A stretch of 64,000 bases of DNA from Asparagopsis taxiformis (GCA_030407315.1 JALQPE010000067.1:51092-115091); one strand, 5' to 3'; shown: positions 19,749-32,366, counted from the first letter of the stretch. Numbers and translations: made by a program. The notes: generated by a model not told the origin, from the sequence alone.

Positions 19749-20903
19749 CTACCGACCACCACGGATGAAATTCAATATGTTCAGTTTGTTACTGAAACAT
19801 TTCGCAATGGATACCAACGATCCGTCCACACATTTCCTCTTCCAGCATTTATTCGACTGACATTCACTGCTTGCGCTGCATGCAGCGCACTCACTCTTTA
19901 ACGGACTACCTCCTCCATTGTTCCCACGTGCACTGCCACCTCCGTTACCTCTCCGTCTACTTTGTCCTCTGTTTCCACCCCGACTGCGACTACCGCTAGT
20001 TCCAATTGTGTTCCGTTTACGCTCGCTTCTACGTCCATTCCCACCCGATCCGGCACCACTGGACGTATTGAAACACTTGTTTCTCGACGCCGCATTGTCG
20101 AATATACAGCGCCCAGCCCAGCACTTCTTAGTCGAACATTGCGAGCTAAAAAAGCAAATGGAGCATTCCGGAAGAGAACCGCGACCAGGGGAGAGAACAT
20201 TACCCAAGTTGGGAAGATTCAGATTCCCCAAACCCCTATTCCCGTTTGATGCAGCACCACCGGACGAACTAAAACATTTGTTTCTCGACGCCATGTTGTT
20301 GAACACACACCGTCCGGACCAGCACTTCTGCGTGGAACACTGCGAGCTAAAGAAACAAGTAGAACATTCTAGAAGTAAGGCACCTGAAGCTGCGAAACAT
20401 TTGTTCCTTGACGCGGTAGTATCAAATACGCATCGAAAGCGCCAGCATTTCCGCGTGCTGCAACTAGCACTTGACACGCATTGAGAGCATTCCGGGAGAG
20501 AGCGCTTATTCGCTAACAGAATGTTGGAAACACCCAAATTGCCCAAATTCGGCAGACCTAAACTACCGAGATTAGGGAAACTCTTGGTTAATAATCCGGG
20601 TTGACGAGGTTGCCCCCTAGTAAACGAAATACCGGTAAGAACTCCGGATAAACCGCCTTTTCCTTTGGCTACGGGAAAGCTGTCAAGCAGTCCTGAGAGT
20701 CCGCCAGCTCCTTGAAAAATCGGAGTGCCTCTAGTGTCTGTACCGAAATTTGAACCCAATCCATTGGACTTGAATGATCCAGTCCGGGAAGTTACGTCTA
20801 TATCGGGTTTCGTGAGTTTGTCATCGTTCGCTACGGGGACGTGAGCTGCTACTCCTTCCGTGATTAGAATCAGAAGAAGGCATGCCGCTGTGATAGATTT
20901 CAT
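19749..20903 (-). CDS. Secreted six-Cys repeat protein with four repeats
   Basis: The 384-aa product is a paralog of 12477-14378 and 22189-23358. It begins MKSITAACLLLILITEGVAA, a signal peptide. A Gly/Ser/Leu-rich region with short G-L-P-N-L-G-N-L type units follows. Three repeats have the spacing C-x2-C-x5-C-x4-C-x4-C-x10-C (starting about residues 138, 179 and 240), with Trp after the fourth Cys (K-C-W). A Gly/Arg/Asn-rich basic linker comes next, then the divergent last repeat (S-E-C-A-A-C...C-Q-S-N-K-C-W). It is likely extracellular. The Trp in the repeats groups it with 22189-23358 rather than with the nine-repeat protein. A TTTAAA element is about 66 bp upstream. Confidence 0.8.
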   Translation of the reverse strand: MKSITAACLLLILITEGVAAHVPVANDDKLTKPDIDVTSRTGSFKSNGLGSNFGTDTRGTPIFQGAGGLSGLLDSFPVAKGKGGLSGVLTGISFTRGQPRQPGLLTKSFPNLGSLGLPNLGNLGVSNILLANKRSLPECSQCVSSASCSTRKCWRFRCVFDTTASRNKCFAASGALLLECSTCFFSSQCSTQKCWSGRCVFNNMASRNKCFSSSGGAASNGNRGLGNLNLPNLGNVLSPGRGSLPECSICFFSSQCSTKKCWAGRCIFDNAASRNKCFNTSSGAGSGGNGRRSERKRNTIGTSGSRSRGGNRGQSRRRGNGGGSARGNNGGGSPLKSECAACSASSECQSNKCWKRKCVDGSLVSIAKCFSNKLNILNFIRGGR

Positions 20904-20968
20904 GGTGACGGTTGCGGTGGATGGACGAGTGATGATGGTGAGAGAGACATGTTTGTTAAGCTCCCATC

Positions 20969-20974
20969 TTTAAA
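20969..20974 (-). promoter_or_regulatory. TATA-like box (TTTAAA)
   Basis: TTTAAA on the minus strand lies about 66 bp upstream of the ATG at 20903, at the position of TATA-like boxes of the paralogs. Confidence 0.4.
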
Positions 20975-22188
20975 TGAGTTAGGACTTGACGCCGGCAGTA
21001 CATATTCTAGAGAATAGATTTGAGTCGACAGTTATTGTGCTTCTCACAGGCCACGATGTAAGCACCTGTACTTGCTGATTTGTGCGTTGCTTGGCGATAT
21101 TGTGGATGACTCGAAAGGGAAATCGCAGGTGAACATTACTCCTGTCGAGACTTGTTTACAATGTGATGTGATGCGTCTGAGTTTCGTGTTGAGTGGAAAT
21201 CATAACCTTGCCAAGAGTAGATAGTGTGGTTGTAGGTCATCGCACGACCCTGATGAGGAGTAGAAATCAAAACTGACGCGAGCTCAACAGCATACGACCG
21301 TCATGTCATTTTGCCCGGGTGGCACGTGAGAAGTCGAACAGCCTGCGATGACATTGACGTAAGGTAAGCGGCCGTACATATGTGGCAGTAGCACTGTAGA
21401 AAATGCAGTTTCTGAAAAAAAAATTAAACTTATGGTGGGAGGGTTCCTGTCAGAGTATATTTGGCTCCCGCGGAAATCCCCAGGTGTAAACATCCGAGTT
21501 GGAACCGCGGCCGAAGGGTCCAATTCTTTGTGAGGTATCTAAGCTTAGCAAATAAATTTAGCGCGTAGCCAATTCGCTCCCAGCTCTGTGACTTTTCTCG
21601 CACTTTGTGAGATATCCCTCATTAGATGTCCAGCGCTTCATTTTAATTGCCGGATCAGTCTACTTCAATGTTGCTACATTGCCGAGCCGATGATCGCGTC
21701 AGGCGATTGCTGTTGTCTATAATCATCAACCATAGATATTGAGCTCACTGTTTTATGCATTCTGCGACAATATTACACCAGTACCCGTGCTCAGAAGAAC
21801 AGAGGAATTTCCCCATTCTTCGCATCAAATTTTGACGAGCAGACACAGCGCTTTTGGTGGGTACCGTTCCGTTTTCCATACAACATGCCGTTCCAGGAGC
21901 AGAGAAAACTTGGAACGACAGGAATGTGCCCAATACAGCTCCACTTTTCATCAGACTTTTCTCCTCGGAATTAATTAGATTACCGTGCCCTGCCAGTTTG
22001 TATCATCAAGCTACTGATTGAACAACTTGATGCTGATCACAATGACGTACTAAAACAATTTAACACACTTCTGACTCCGAAATTACTGGTTGTACATCAA
22101 AGATTGCTATCTGGTTGTTTTATTCGCTGATACCCAACTAAATCTAGATGAAGGCAGCAGAAGACCATGAGAGGTTAGCTAAATCATC
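20975..22188. other. Intergenic, no gene seen
   Basis: About 1.2 kb between two minus-strand paralogs. Open frames here are short and unrecognised. Confidence 0.45.
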
Positions 22189-23358
22189 TCACTGCTTGTC
22201 GGGAAGAAACCCAGAGAGATCCAATTGGGCGCTGAAGCACCTCGAAAGAGAAGCCAAAGATCCATCAACACATTTCCTATTCCAGCACTTGTTCGACTGA
22301 CATTCGCTGCTTGTGCGACAAGTCGCACATTCACGTCTGAGCGAACCACCACGTCTATTTCCACCTCGACCGTTGTTTCTACCTCTATTTCCGCCACGGC
22401 CATTGTTTCCCCCTCCGTTTCGATTTCCGCCGCGTCCATTGCGCCCTCGCCTCCTATTGTTTCCTGGACGTCCATTTCCACTGGGACTAGAGCCACCAGA
22501 AGTACCGAAGCATCTATTTCTAGATGCTGTAGTGTCGAATACGCATCGTCCTCCCCAGCATTTTCGTGTGGAACACTGCAAGGCAAAAGAGCAGGGAGCA
22601 CATTCCGGGAGTGATCCACGACTACCACCGGGTGAAAGAAGGCTACCCAAGTTAGGAAAGTTGAAGTTGCCTAGATTTCCCAGGTTAGGAATGTTCAGGT
22701 TGCCCAAATTTAGGTTACTTGGGTTCCCACTCGACGCGGCATTACCAGAAGGCGGAAAGCACTTTGTTCTCGAAGCCATGTTGTCAAACACACAGCGCCC
22801 AGCCCAGCATTTCTGAGTGGAACACTGGGAACTAGAGGAGCATTGGGAGCATTCTGGAAGCAAGCCACCGGAAGAACCTCCAGAACTTCCGAAACATCTG
22901 GCTCTTGAGGCAGAGTTATCAAATACGCATCGCCCACCCCAGCATTTCTGAGTGGAACACTGAGAAGCAGAACTACATGGAGAGCACTCTGGTAGTATAC
23001 CCGTGTTTCTGCCATTGCCTTGGAAAAGGTTGGGAATACCCAAATTACCCAAATTGGTGAAACTCGTACCGGGTCGTCCCGGTTGACCTGGCTGTCCAGG
23101 TTGCCCTTGCTGTCCCAGCAGTCCAAATGAGCTAGTACCCTGTTGTCCTCGGGTGAAAGAAGAGCCGCTTGAGACTCGCGGGAATCCCTTGCTTCCCAGT
23201 GATCCGAAGCTAGGAATAAAACCGCTGGATTTGAATCCAGTTCGAGATGTACTTCCTATGGAATTTTCAGAATGAGCAGTGGAAATCTGGACAGAGTTTC
23301 CCTGGGAAATTAAGGCGAGAAGCAGGAGGCCTATTCCGATAGATGTGATGGATTTCAT
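22189..23358 (-). CDS. Secreted six-Cys repeat protein with four repeats
   Basis: I set the start at 23358 because it opens the signal peptide (MKSITSIGIGLLLLALISQG) shared with both paralogs; the frame is open 26 codons further upstream without a signal. The product is 389 aa. It has a short G-F-K-S-S-G-F type segment, a collagen-like run of G-Q-P/G-R-P triplets (about residues 95-115), three six-Cys repeats with K-C-W after the third Cys, a linker of Gly/Asn/Arg-rich repeats (G-R-G-G-N-R), and the divergent last repeat (R-E-C-A-T-C...C-Q-S-N-K-C-W). The same spacing C-x2-C-x5-C-x4-C-x4-C-x10-C is kept. It is probably an extracellular structural or binding protein. A TATTTAA element lies 90 bp upstream. 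Confidence 0.8.
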   Translation of the reverse strand: MKSITSIGIGLLLLALISQGNSVQISTAHSENSIGSTSRTGFKSSGFIPSFGSLGSKGFPRVSSGSSFTRGQQGTSSFGLLGQQGQPGQPGQPGRPGTSFTNLGNLGIPNLFQGNGRNTGILPECSPCSSASQCSTQKCWGGRCVFDNSASRARCFGSSGGSSGGLLPECSQCSSSSQCSTQKCWAGRCVFDNMASRTKCFPPSGNAASSGNPSNLNLGNLNIPNLGNLGNFNFPNLGSLLSPGGSRGSLPECAPCSFALQCSTRKCWGGRCVFDTTASRNRCFGTSGGSSPSGNGRPGNNRRRGRNGRGGNRNGGGNNGRGGNRGRNNGRGGNRRGGSLRRECATCRTSSECQSNKCWNRKCVDGSLASLSRCFSAQLDLSGFLPDKQ

Positions 23359-23447
23359 GATGTTATGTTCGTGTTTGTGAGAAGGTTGAAAACGATATGT
23401 GTCGTGATGAATGCGAAGAACTAAAGTCTCAAGCATATCACGAACGA

Positions 23448-23454
23448 TTAAATA
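23448..23454 (-). promoter_or_regulatory. TATA-like box (TATTTAA)
   Basis: TATTTAA on the minus strand lies 90 bp upstream of the chosen ATG at 23358. It also lies 12 bp upstream of the alternative ATG at 23436, which argues that 23358 is the true start. Confidence 0.5.
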
Positions 23455-26400
23455 GTGAAGCGGGGAAAGACAAAACAGCTATGAAAAGATAGTGGACTGT
23501 GAAAACTACTGCATTTTAGTTCGAACTGTTGTAAACCCCAAGTCTTTGTTGATTTTGCAGCCTAGCGACATATAGATTTGTTCGCCCAAATATTCTAAGC
23601 TTCTCAGATGTGTTATCCCGGATCAGGCTTATTCCTTTCGAGAGATGTTTACAAGCTAATGTGATACCTTGACGTGGAGGCAGTATGAAAGGTTTGACAT
23701 TACAAGACAAAAACTTTACCATAACCTAAAAGATATGGTGAAGCCCGGGCGGAGTAAGTCATGTCAAACTTGAATCCGAACTGACAAACTTTTGTCAATA
23801 TTGAATCCTAGAAAGCCCGATGGGTGTTTTCTTACAGAATCTCTCCTTTTAATGGTAAACCTTGTGTTCACCAAGACCAACAACAACGTCTACTGAAGCG
23901 GTTTACAATTAACTGCATGATTCACGAAAACACAGATGATGCATGTGTATTCAAAAACTTGTCATGCTAGCATGTATGATCTCCACCCGCCTATGGCCTT
24001 CCTTTGTCCGAGCCTTTTACTATTTTGCCTGGAATATCTACACAAAGAGCGAATGATGCAATTTACAAACGATACATGAATGATCATGTAACTTTGTGTA
24101 AGCAAAAAGACTATAGCATTGATTGAACCGTATGGATAAGCTTCCGGAAAATTCAGGCTGGATTCTTCGAATTTAAGGGCATGTTAGAGGAAAGAGCGGG
24201 GAGGAGAAATACTTGAACAGATTAGAAATATGATTAGAGCCTCTCAGAATATCAACGTGTCATCCAGGAAACGACAGTAGTTCTATTCTAGGAGTTTTCT
24301 TATCTCGAACAGAATCACTGTAAGAGTTGGAGTAACAAGAAAAAATCCTACTTAAGAAACGAGTCAAATTCATGTGATGCTGCAAGACTACCATAATAGA
24401 CAGCTCGTCTATGTTTCGCAGTAGACGGGATTACACAGGAGTTTGATAACGGATGATCGCAGGGTCGAACTGTTTGCGGACCCGATTGCAGGTGTTAGTA
24501 ACCCAAAATTAGGTTGTTGACATCTGACATCAGAAAAAAGAATGGTTTGAGAGTGTATTGAACGGTTGCCGAGGGATTGGTGTCGAATGATACTGTGGTA
24601 TGCCTTTATGTATCTCAGCAGACAAATTAAAATGTCAACGGCAGAAGAGATATGACAAATCCTGACGATCAATGAGAAGCAGCATCGGAAAACTCTATAC
24701 GTCTTGTGGATCGCGAATTACGTGACATTTTCATAACACCAAGACCGGATCTCTACTGGAGTCCAGGCCGGCATTCGATGATGAATACGAGGCCAAAATG
24801 TCGTATTCACAGTTTAGGGTTTTTTGGAAGCTCGCGACTGGTCTTCAGAGAAGTGCATCAATTCAAAAACCTTTTGAAACTATGTAATGTGAAGAGAGGA
24901 CGTTACTAAAAATTAGTACGGCGATTTGACTTTGCGAACAGTAGGCACCCGAAACAGTAATTCGATCAACGCGTAGAGCAGGCAGGCAGCTTCGTGCTAT
25001 AGGATACTACATCTTCTGAATATGATTGGACGTTCTGGTTTGTTTCGTGCACATCATGGGACTCGCGAGTCACGAAAGATATTCCATAGGGTCATGTCGC
25101 GATTTGAGCAGCATCAGTATGAAAGGGAGATGAGATCAGTTTTTATGGAGATATTTCGCGAGGAATATTGCGTGACCTTGTGAGGGAAAGTGCGCCTAAT
25201 TTACTTGACGTCATCATGAGGAGGAAATGTAGTGGGCACTGTCCAACGGAAAGGGTGCGGTAGATGGAATTGCTCGCATTGTACCATATTCTACCTTCTG
25301 TTGCAGCTGATATGCGTGGCTTACGTGTCCAACCGTGCAACGTGTTTTTCACACGTGTTGTCAGCGATTAAGTTTTGCAAAGTAGAAATATGCTTCCAGT
25401 TCTTGGAAATATTTCAAACTTTAAGAGAAGGAATTTTCTTTCAAAATTATAAATATTTCCATCATGTTGACTATTAATTCGAAGAAAGTTGAAAGTCGTC
25501 GATTCCGAGTTATTGACCCCGTAAGCTATGGGCAAAGAATGGGTTGGTAGACGAGCGTTTTCCAACATTCTAAGTTGAGAAATACGCATTAGTAGTGGAA
25601 GGCTATGAAACAATGGGTCTCCAATTCTATACCTTCAATGGCTCGTATGTACCCGACACCATCCAAAGTCCACCCATAAATGGCAAGGCCAACTGTGCAA
25701 TTGCGACTAAATTTAGATCAAGTTGAATTCAAGCACGGCTGCACCACCAGCGCAGCAAGTACAATGGGTTGGTACCTATCGGGGCACTATTGTTTTATTC
25801 TGCCCGACATCGTATCAAGTGGCATCATCAACCAATGGTCGATGAGCAAGAAAGACACGACGGAGTATGTTGAATCTACGCTGCGTGAAATTGATTCATG
25901 TTTCAAAATCGAGGTTCGTTTCGTACAACTATCCCCTGTCATGCACACAAGGATCATTTACCCCACTGGCTGAACGAGCACGAATACGCAAATGCAACGC
26001 ACGCGTCAGACGCGTATCAGAATGGCGCGAAGGGAACAAATATTCATCGATGGACGTTGGCAATTTTTTTGCGAATCAAATCATGGTTGCGTATACAGCG
26101 GAAAGTTGTAGCAATATTGTTTTGCAACACAGTGATTGGAATCTAGGGGAAGAAATGGTTGACGCAAGAATAAAAGGATTTTGAGCGGATGACGCAACAA
26201 TTAAAAGAATAACGCTTGAAGGAGATTGGACGTTGTGTACCCTCAGGGTAGTTTGAAGAAATTGCATCAGAGCTGCGGCGGCGAGATTTTTACTGAGATA
26301 TTTTATTGAATGGCTCATACCGCATTTATAACCCGAACCGTTGGAATGTATGAATCACGGAAGATGGACAGCGTGGCGCGTCAAGTTCATCAGCCGCACA

Positions 26401-28964
26401 AAGTGGTGGCGGTTTTCAATGTCTATCATCACAGCCCGCCACTCACAATTCATGTGTAGCACCGGGATGAAAGATGGAAGTTTATGGCGTTGCGCCAAAG
26501 TCCGACGACCATGTCGGGCGACTACAGCGATCGAGATGTATTCATTAGACGCACGCTATTGGTGCAAACAAGAGGGTTTTGTCAATATCAGCAATTTATG
26601 ATTCAAAAAATCACCCAGACACCAGCACCAGCCGTCTGATGCAAGTCGCAGACTCCACGCACTTTTCATTCCGGCGGCGGTTCGGAAAAGTGCTTCCATC
26701 CTTCATTGGCTACCGCTTTGCATTGTTGCCCATATCCTGCAATGTCATTGGTGCCTATCATCTCCTCAGCTGCAGCTCAATTGTACGCTCATCTTGTGAG
26801 TAGCGCACCTGATGATCATCATAACCTGGTATTTCTGTGACATTTGTACGTTACAACCGTTCTTCCTCCCTGTTGGTTGTTGTGTCCGGCCTCTTTCTTC
26901 TAAACCACATCGTCGAGTCGATCACTCGTCCATATCTTCCACTCGAATTTCAATCCGCGTACAGTTCTACAACATCGCCACTGAAAGTTATGTTTCGGTC
27001 ACTCTAAATGCTCTGCACTGCACCATCACCCTCTTCGAAACAGCTACAGAACCATCCACACTTCCACGTTTCCGCTCTTACCGTTATTTTGTGGGGGAGA
27101 ACTCTGTTACATGACGGGCTACACTCTACACGTTAGCTGATTGGATCATACTCCAGTCATGCGCGTACGTTCAATTTGCTCCTGCAAAAGGAGTAATCTA
27201 TTATAAATGCCCAACTCTCCGCTTTGCCAAATCTATTCCGAGCACTCCCCCTCCAGATCTATTCACAGTGCACATATGTTCACAAGCTTTTACTGTCTCT
27301 TCCCATTCGTCTCAACTCGTTGCGGGACTGCGCCCTAAGATCTCCGAAACATGTATTCTCAACGATGAATACCGGTGCGAAGCCGCTCGTACCTGAAAAA
27401 CCGCCATCGTATACCTGTGAAACATTCAACAGAACCTAATTTATGGAATGAAAAGGCCTGTGGGTCTCATACGACTGTGTATCAAGCTCGATGACGTCTT
27501 CATCACAGAGGACGCCTTCATCATACCTGCAGATGGTGTCATCCTCTCTGGTGACGGCGTCATCATTCTTGATATGTCGTAGATGCAAATCGACTATGGT
27601 AACGTGGTTTTCTATCGGCGAATTGTGTGCCAGACATTGCCAACTTCGTGACACGGCAAACTAGTAGGTGATCTGCGGCATTTTTTTGTTCTGGAAGCTG
27701 GCTGTAATGTTACTCCCATCAAGTGCGTTTAGTGGTGGAACAGATTCATGTATTTGCGGTTGTAAACTTGTTTCAGGCGCGTTTTGCGAGATTAGAGAGC
27801 TGGGCATTTCTTGTAGTCACCATCGTGGTACCTCGGTGTTATTGGTTTCAGCGACTCAAACCTGAACGGAGACGTGTTGACCTGTCTTCACACGTGTCCA
27901 CAAGAAGAGGTGACCGGATCGGAGTGTGTTGGTGGAGAACATATTCCACCCGTCCTTTTACCATGTTGCCCTACGTTTGGCGCTGGCTGAAATACATCTG
28001 TAAATGCTACTGTAATGTCGTTAGAATGACATGATCATTCAACCACGTAGGACGTCTCACGCATAACGCGTAAAACCGGATTGATCATCCTACAGTCGCC
28101 CAGCGTCCTGGATAAGAGAGCCGAAGAAGTGCTAGAGTCTCAGATTTGCGCCGATTTCCGCGTTTAGGTTAGTATGTCTATGGCGCTTTTGGGATAATAT
28201 GTGTTCGACCGTAATTCGGCCGCGCTCAATTTGTTCTTTGAGAAAATGGTACTTCACACCATACTGTCGCAACCACTATATTTCCCAGCGACGTGGCTAA
28301 TTTTCAATGGCGGGTCCAAACCACCACGAGGAGCAGAAAAAGCCGATTCGAGCAAGAGTACGTTTGATTGGTTAGAACGTAGTGTAGCACCCACTAATAA
28401 AGTTAAATGGAGGAGGTATCGCGAAGGCGTTGGAGAACACTCGACTCAGTCCCGGACTGCTTGTCCAGACTTGTCGAAATATTGCGGACTTAATGTAGTA
28501 TTACTTTAACGTGATGTTACTGTAAGCTAGTAGTCTGTAATTCACAAGCCCCGCACGCCAGAGCTGGCTCCGGCGGCGTCGAGTCGTTCGATACGTTAAC
28601 TACATAGGATACGCTCGAGCCCTGCCTCCCAGTCTTGGAAGGCAGAAGAGGGAATTGAGTAACAACGCGGTCTAGCGACGAAAGCTAGCTCGCTGTTGCT
28701 CCCACCCCACTTCATCCCACTTTCCAGACGTCCTTACCTTCCTTACACTTCCCCTTGCATTCCATAACGTTCCGCAGACGCGCGCACACCACTCGAACGT
28801 GGGAAGCAACAGCTGACCCTACAGGTCTGTTGACATACGTTGTTGTCAGTCCCTCTCATAGTGGCTTGGACCGCTGTTGGCAACATCCTCTCGCTAACAA
28901 AAGGCCGTGCACACCGTCAATCCGGATTTGGTGTCACGACCGCGAGTGATCCGCGATTTCCAAC
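23455..28964. other. 5.5 kb without a supported gene
   Basis: Many open frames of 60-105 codons occur on both strands, but none has a recognised domain or convincing start. Between about 25620 and 26630 several overlapping plus-strand frames read like decayed protein (Trp- and Met-rich, broken by frameshifts) and could be an old pseudogene or element; I could not identify it. The 5' LTR of the copia element that begins near 28965 should lie in the last few hundred bases, but I could not set its ends. Confidence 0.4.
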
Positions 28965-31090
28965 ATGCCTAACGCCGCGAAAGTAGCTCTCTGCGAGCGA
29001 CTGATCAAGATGTGTAACGACTGCGAACCAATCACCCCTACAGGTGAAATATTCCGTTCTGCAGCACATCAAATCCTGACGAGTAATGAAATTGGTTCAG
29101 AAAGTCCCCCAGAGATCTTAACTGCCCGTATTTTGTCACTCATACCCACCTAAGAAGCTGTTTGACCAGGAACTATTCGACAATCCTACCTACCCTATGT
29201 TACTCCTGAAGGAAGCATCAGAGCTCTATGGATGTCTAAAAATTCCTGAGAGTATCCTAGAACGCGTTGCCCCTGAGATGCTTGAGAATAAGTCATACAG
29301 ACTGTTTATCTGGCTTGCTTGTGTCCATAACCCCTCCGAAAGAATGGTCAATAGATACTTGAGACAATTCTGGAATACACAGAGCATAGTGAACGTCTCT
29401 CCTCCTTTGTCAGAAGCGCATCCTGTTACTGGAGATGTTGAAACTACGCCGCGAACTGCTCGCACTCCTGTTCGCCGATCTGAGCTCAACTCACCTCTCT
29501 ATTTCGGATCTGATGACAATTCCTCAGATGACAATGAAGTTCAAGGAACGCCTGTCGCTAAACCTGAACGCTCATATGTGACCAAACCTAGACGTAGATC
29601 CTTCCAAGTATTCGACGGTACTACCTCCGCACCTCGCTCAAGGCAGAAAAAGCCTGACGCTAAAAATGGACAGTACAATGACGGAAGCGATTCACACAGA
29701 AAGGTATCAGCGGTGTCATCACATTTTCGCGACATGAAATTTGACGGATCAAAGGAACAATCTATCAGACGAAGCATCATGGATTATAACGTTTGTCCTA
29801 GTCAATACGAGTTGACATACGTCCAAAAGACACGCTTCTTTATCAATGTATTTGATGGAGCAGCACGCATTTTCTTTTGCGATAATACGCACGAGAATAT
29901 GAGCTTCGATGAGCTTGCTAAAGTTATGAGCGAAGAGTACGACAATGATGCACGTCAATTGTCACTACTCACAGAGCTAAGCACCATCACGTACGATAAG
30001 ATTTCCAAGAAGATAGAGTCTTCCGACCCTGATGTTGTGTTACCTAAACTAGTTGACACAATCAACTCTCTCTCTCGCCACAATGTCCACCAGCATTCAG
30101 AAGAGATGAGAACAAATCTCACTTCTTGAGACAAGCTGTCATTCGACAACCCTGGGCTGAGAATGATATATCCGAAATTACAACGGTCGGCTACAACTTC
30201 AACAAGTTCGTAACTTCACTTCGAGTCAAGATGAAATTGTACGAAGAGAAGAAATCGTTGGAACACGAAACGGAGACCTTGTACCAAAGGTATGGCCGAA
30301 AACCATCACAAGTATCGCGCCGCACAAACCCGTACGACACACAGCGTCCAATGCCAAGCCTCAAAGGGAGGAAGAACAAGAATCCCCTTGACAGTGATGG
30401 AAGACGTATGTTGTGTAAATTGTGCGATGGTGACGACCACTTCGCCCGAGATGGTGATGAGAGAAACATGAGAAGAGCCGTTAGAACGCAACTTCTCAAA
30501 GGTGTCCCTACCGTGACCCTCCTCTCAAGCCTCGTCTCGAATTATGAGAAGACCAGCCCCGCACAAGATCAGGCGGAATACTCAAGTTCGAGCCCGATAG
30601 ACGAACCCGAACTAAGAATGTTTGACAACCTCGAAACCGATCCCGTTGACATGACGGACAACGCCGAGGCAGACAACATCTTAGCGGAAGCTATCGACAG
30701 TAGTCGTGCTGTCAACCACTTTTCATTAGCCACTGCACCCGCCGTTGGTAACCCTAACAGCTCTGTCATACCTGACATGAACTGGGTGGATCAACCTGGG
30801 GTGGTAAATTTTCATGAAGGCGTCGCGATTCCTCGTCTCACCGACGACTCCAAAATTAGGACGACTTATCCCACCGGACAACGATCCCGAGACGCAAAGG
30901 GTACAAAGACTATGATCGTAATACGGTTGATATACCTATATGTGTATCTGAGTTCTCACGTACATCGAAATGTTCAAACCAAAACGCATTTTGTATCGAT
31001 ACTGGAGCGCCCTGCTCAGTAATTGGTCTCCCTGAGGCCAGGAAACTTGCTAACAGTGTTAGAAGAAGACTGAGAATGACCACTTCTCAC
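28965..31090 (+). pseudogene. Copia gag and start of protease, frameshifted
   Basis: Three reading frames carry one protein. It starts with M-P-N-A-A-K at 28965, shifts near 29150 into the frame of 29197-30129, and shifts again near 30125 into the frame of 30126-31022. The middle part is a typical retroelement capsid-like helical region (around F-D-G-A-A-R-I-F-F-C). The third part has an imperfect zinc knuckle (C-x2-C-x4-H-x3-D, the last Cys being Asp). In yet another frame, near 30990-31030, lies C-I-D-T-G-A-P-C-S-V-I-G, the aspartic protease active site. At least three single-base shifts make this copy inactive as read. Sequence error is possible for some of them. Confidence 0.7.
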
Positions 31091-32034
31091 TGTAGCAGGT
31101 AGAAATCCGCTGGAGCGGCAAACCACCCCCTATAAGAAAAGGAATATGTACCCCTGATATGCTTTAGATGAACCAATGATGCACGTGATATCTCTACTGT
31201 ACGCAAGAGATACTTCGCTGATGTCCGGGAGATGAGCGTATGGACATCTCCCGTCCATCATTGGTGTATCGCTAAGCAGCCATCAGCTGAAGAGCAAATG
31301 TTCCTTATCCGTACATCAGAGGAACACCATGCAAGTCATAGGTTCACCATGCGGCCATCTTTGGTAAATCTTTATGGCTTACTGGGACCCGACAGGTGTC
31401 CCGAGCCTCGGTAGAGGAAGTGGTAGAGCAGATGAATCTTATAGGTACCCAGCGGGTAGTCTCGTAAGAGAGAAGGTGTCGTTACCCGGAGGGGGTTGTG
31501 CGACAAAGGGGTGCTCACGCGAGAGGCGTATGGATAGAGCGAGTGACGTAATCCGTCGAGCTGTTGGCTAACCCTAAGGTTTTCCCGGAGAGGGGTTGAA
31601 CAATTGGTATGCGAACACTGTTCCAGTGGGTCGTAATTCCACTTGAGTTTACGTTACTCTAGAAACCGTGCCTACTGGCTATTCCAGTAGCCGTTTTATA
31701 CTAAGTCTACTGTAAGCTAGGGTTAGTGGTTAGGAATAAATATCCAGTTATTGACCAACCAGAACCCAATTACTGGCGCTCGCCTACCCGCGAGGTCATT
31801 GCCAATAGGCTTACATTGTAATGTATGGCTGATCAGCCTAAGTTGAAATTTGCCCCTTGTGGGGTCTAGGCCGGGGCCGATAGGCCCGAGTGGGGTTATT
31901 TGTCAGCCTTAGCTTGTCCCAAGTATAGGAAACACGCCAGTTGGCTGGTGCCTTCTGATTGGCACATCCCTTAAGTGGATACCCAATAGGGAAAAGACAC
32001 GCTCAATCAGCAAGGACCGCCAGGCGGTACGACA
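31091..32034. mobile_element. Solo LTR of the chromovirus family, TSD CTCAC
   Basis: The sequence starts TGTAGCAGG and ends GACGACA-like (CGGTACGACA). It matches the LTRs at 35346-36028 and 47133-47816 over their whole length apart from substitutions and a 262-bp insertion at 31129-31390. The 5-bp repeat CTCAC lies on both sides (31086-31090 and 32035-32039), as for a Ty3/gypsy insertion followed by LTR-LTR recombination. It sits inside the protease region of the copia element, so it is younger than that element. It is more diverged than the two LTRs of the intact copy. Confidence 0.92.
31129..31390. other. 262-bp segment present only in the solo LTR
   Basis: Relative to the other two LTRs this segment is extra. 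It is flanked by CCC on both sides, which may be a 3-bp duplication or chance. It has no obvious inverted ends and reads open over about 60 codons on the plus strand. It may be an insertion here or a deletion in the younger LTRs. Confidence 0.6.
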
Positions 32035-32366
32035 CTCACCACCGTTTTCGTTTTGCAGATACGACTTTCTAGTCACTTGGACAACTCTCAATTCCACTTG
32101 CTACTCCTCCCGGAATTTCCCCGATACATGTCAAGATGGATGTCATTAATGCTGATATCCCAGCTTTACTTGGTCTTGATGTACTTGACCGACATAACAT
32201 GTACCTTGACACTGTCACAAACCAACTTGTGAAATGCACGAAGATTGATAAACCCAAACACCAAAGCCATGACGTCATAAGAGATTGGTCTGTACCTGTC
32301 ACGCGCTACAATGGTCATGTCTATGCCAGCATGAGTACGCCAACATTGACTTTCTTCGGAAGAGTG
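32035..32366 (+). pseudogene. Copia protease, C-terminal part
   Basis: After the solo LTR the copia protein resumes. A frame with one stop codon leads to A-D-I-P-A-L-L-G-L-D-V-L-D (about 32150-32190), the conserved C-terminal strand-helix of retroviral-type aspartic proteases. The coding sequence continues to 32366, where a palindromic insertion breaks the region that should lead to the zinc-binding end of the integrase. Confidence 0.65.

Noticed and set aside
25680..26601. Overlapping open frames that read like decayed protein
   Set aside because: No domain, start or paralog could be identified and the frames break repeatedly; kept only as a note in the intergenic entry.
31570..31590. Telomere-like AACCCTAA
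   Set aside because: A single copy that recurs at the same place in all three LTRs; part of the LTR, not telomeric repeat.
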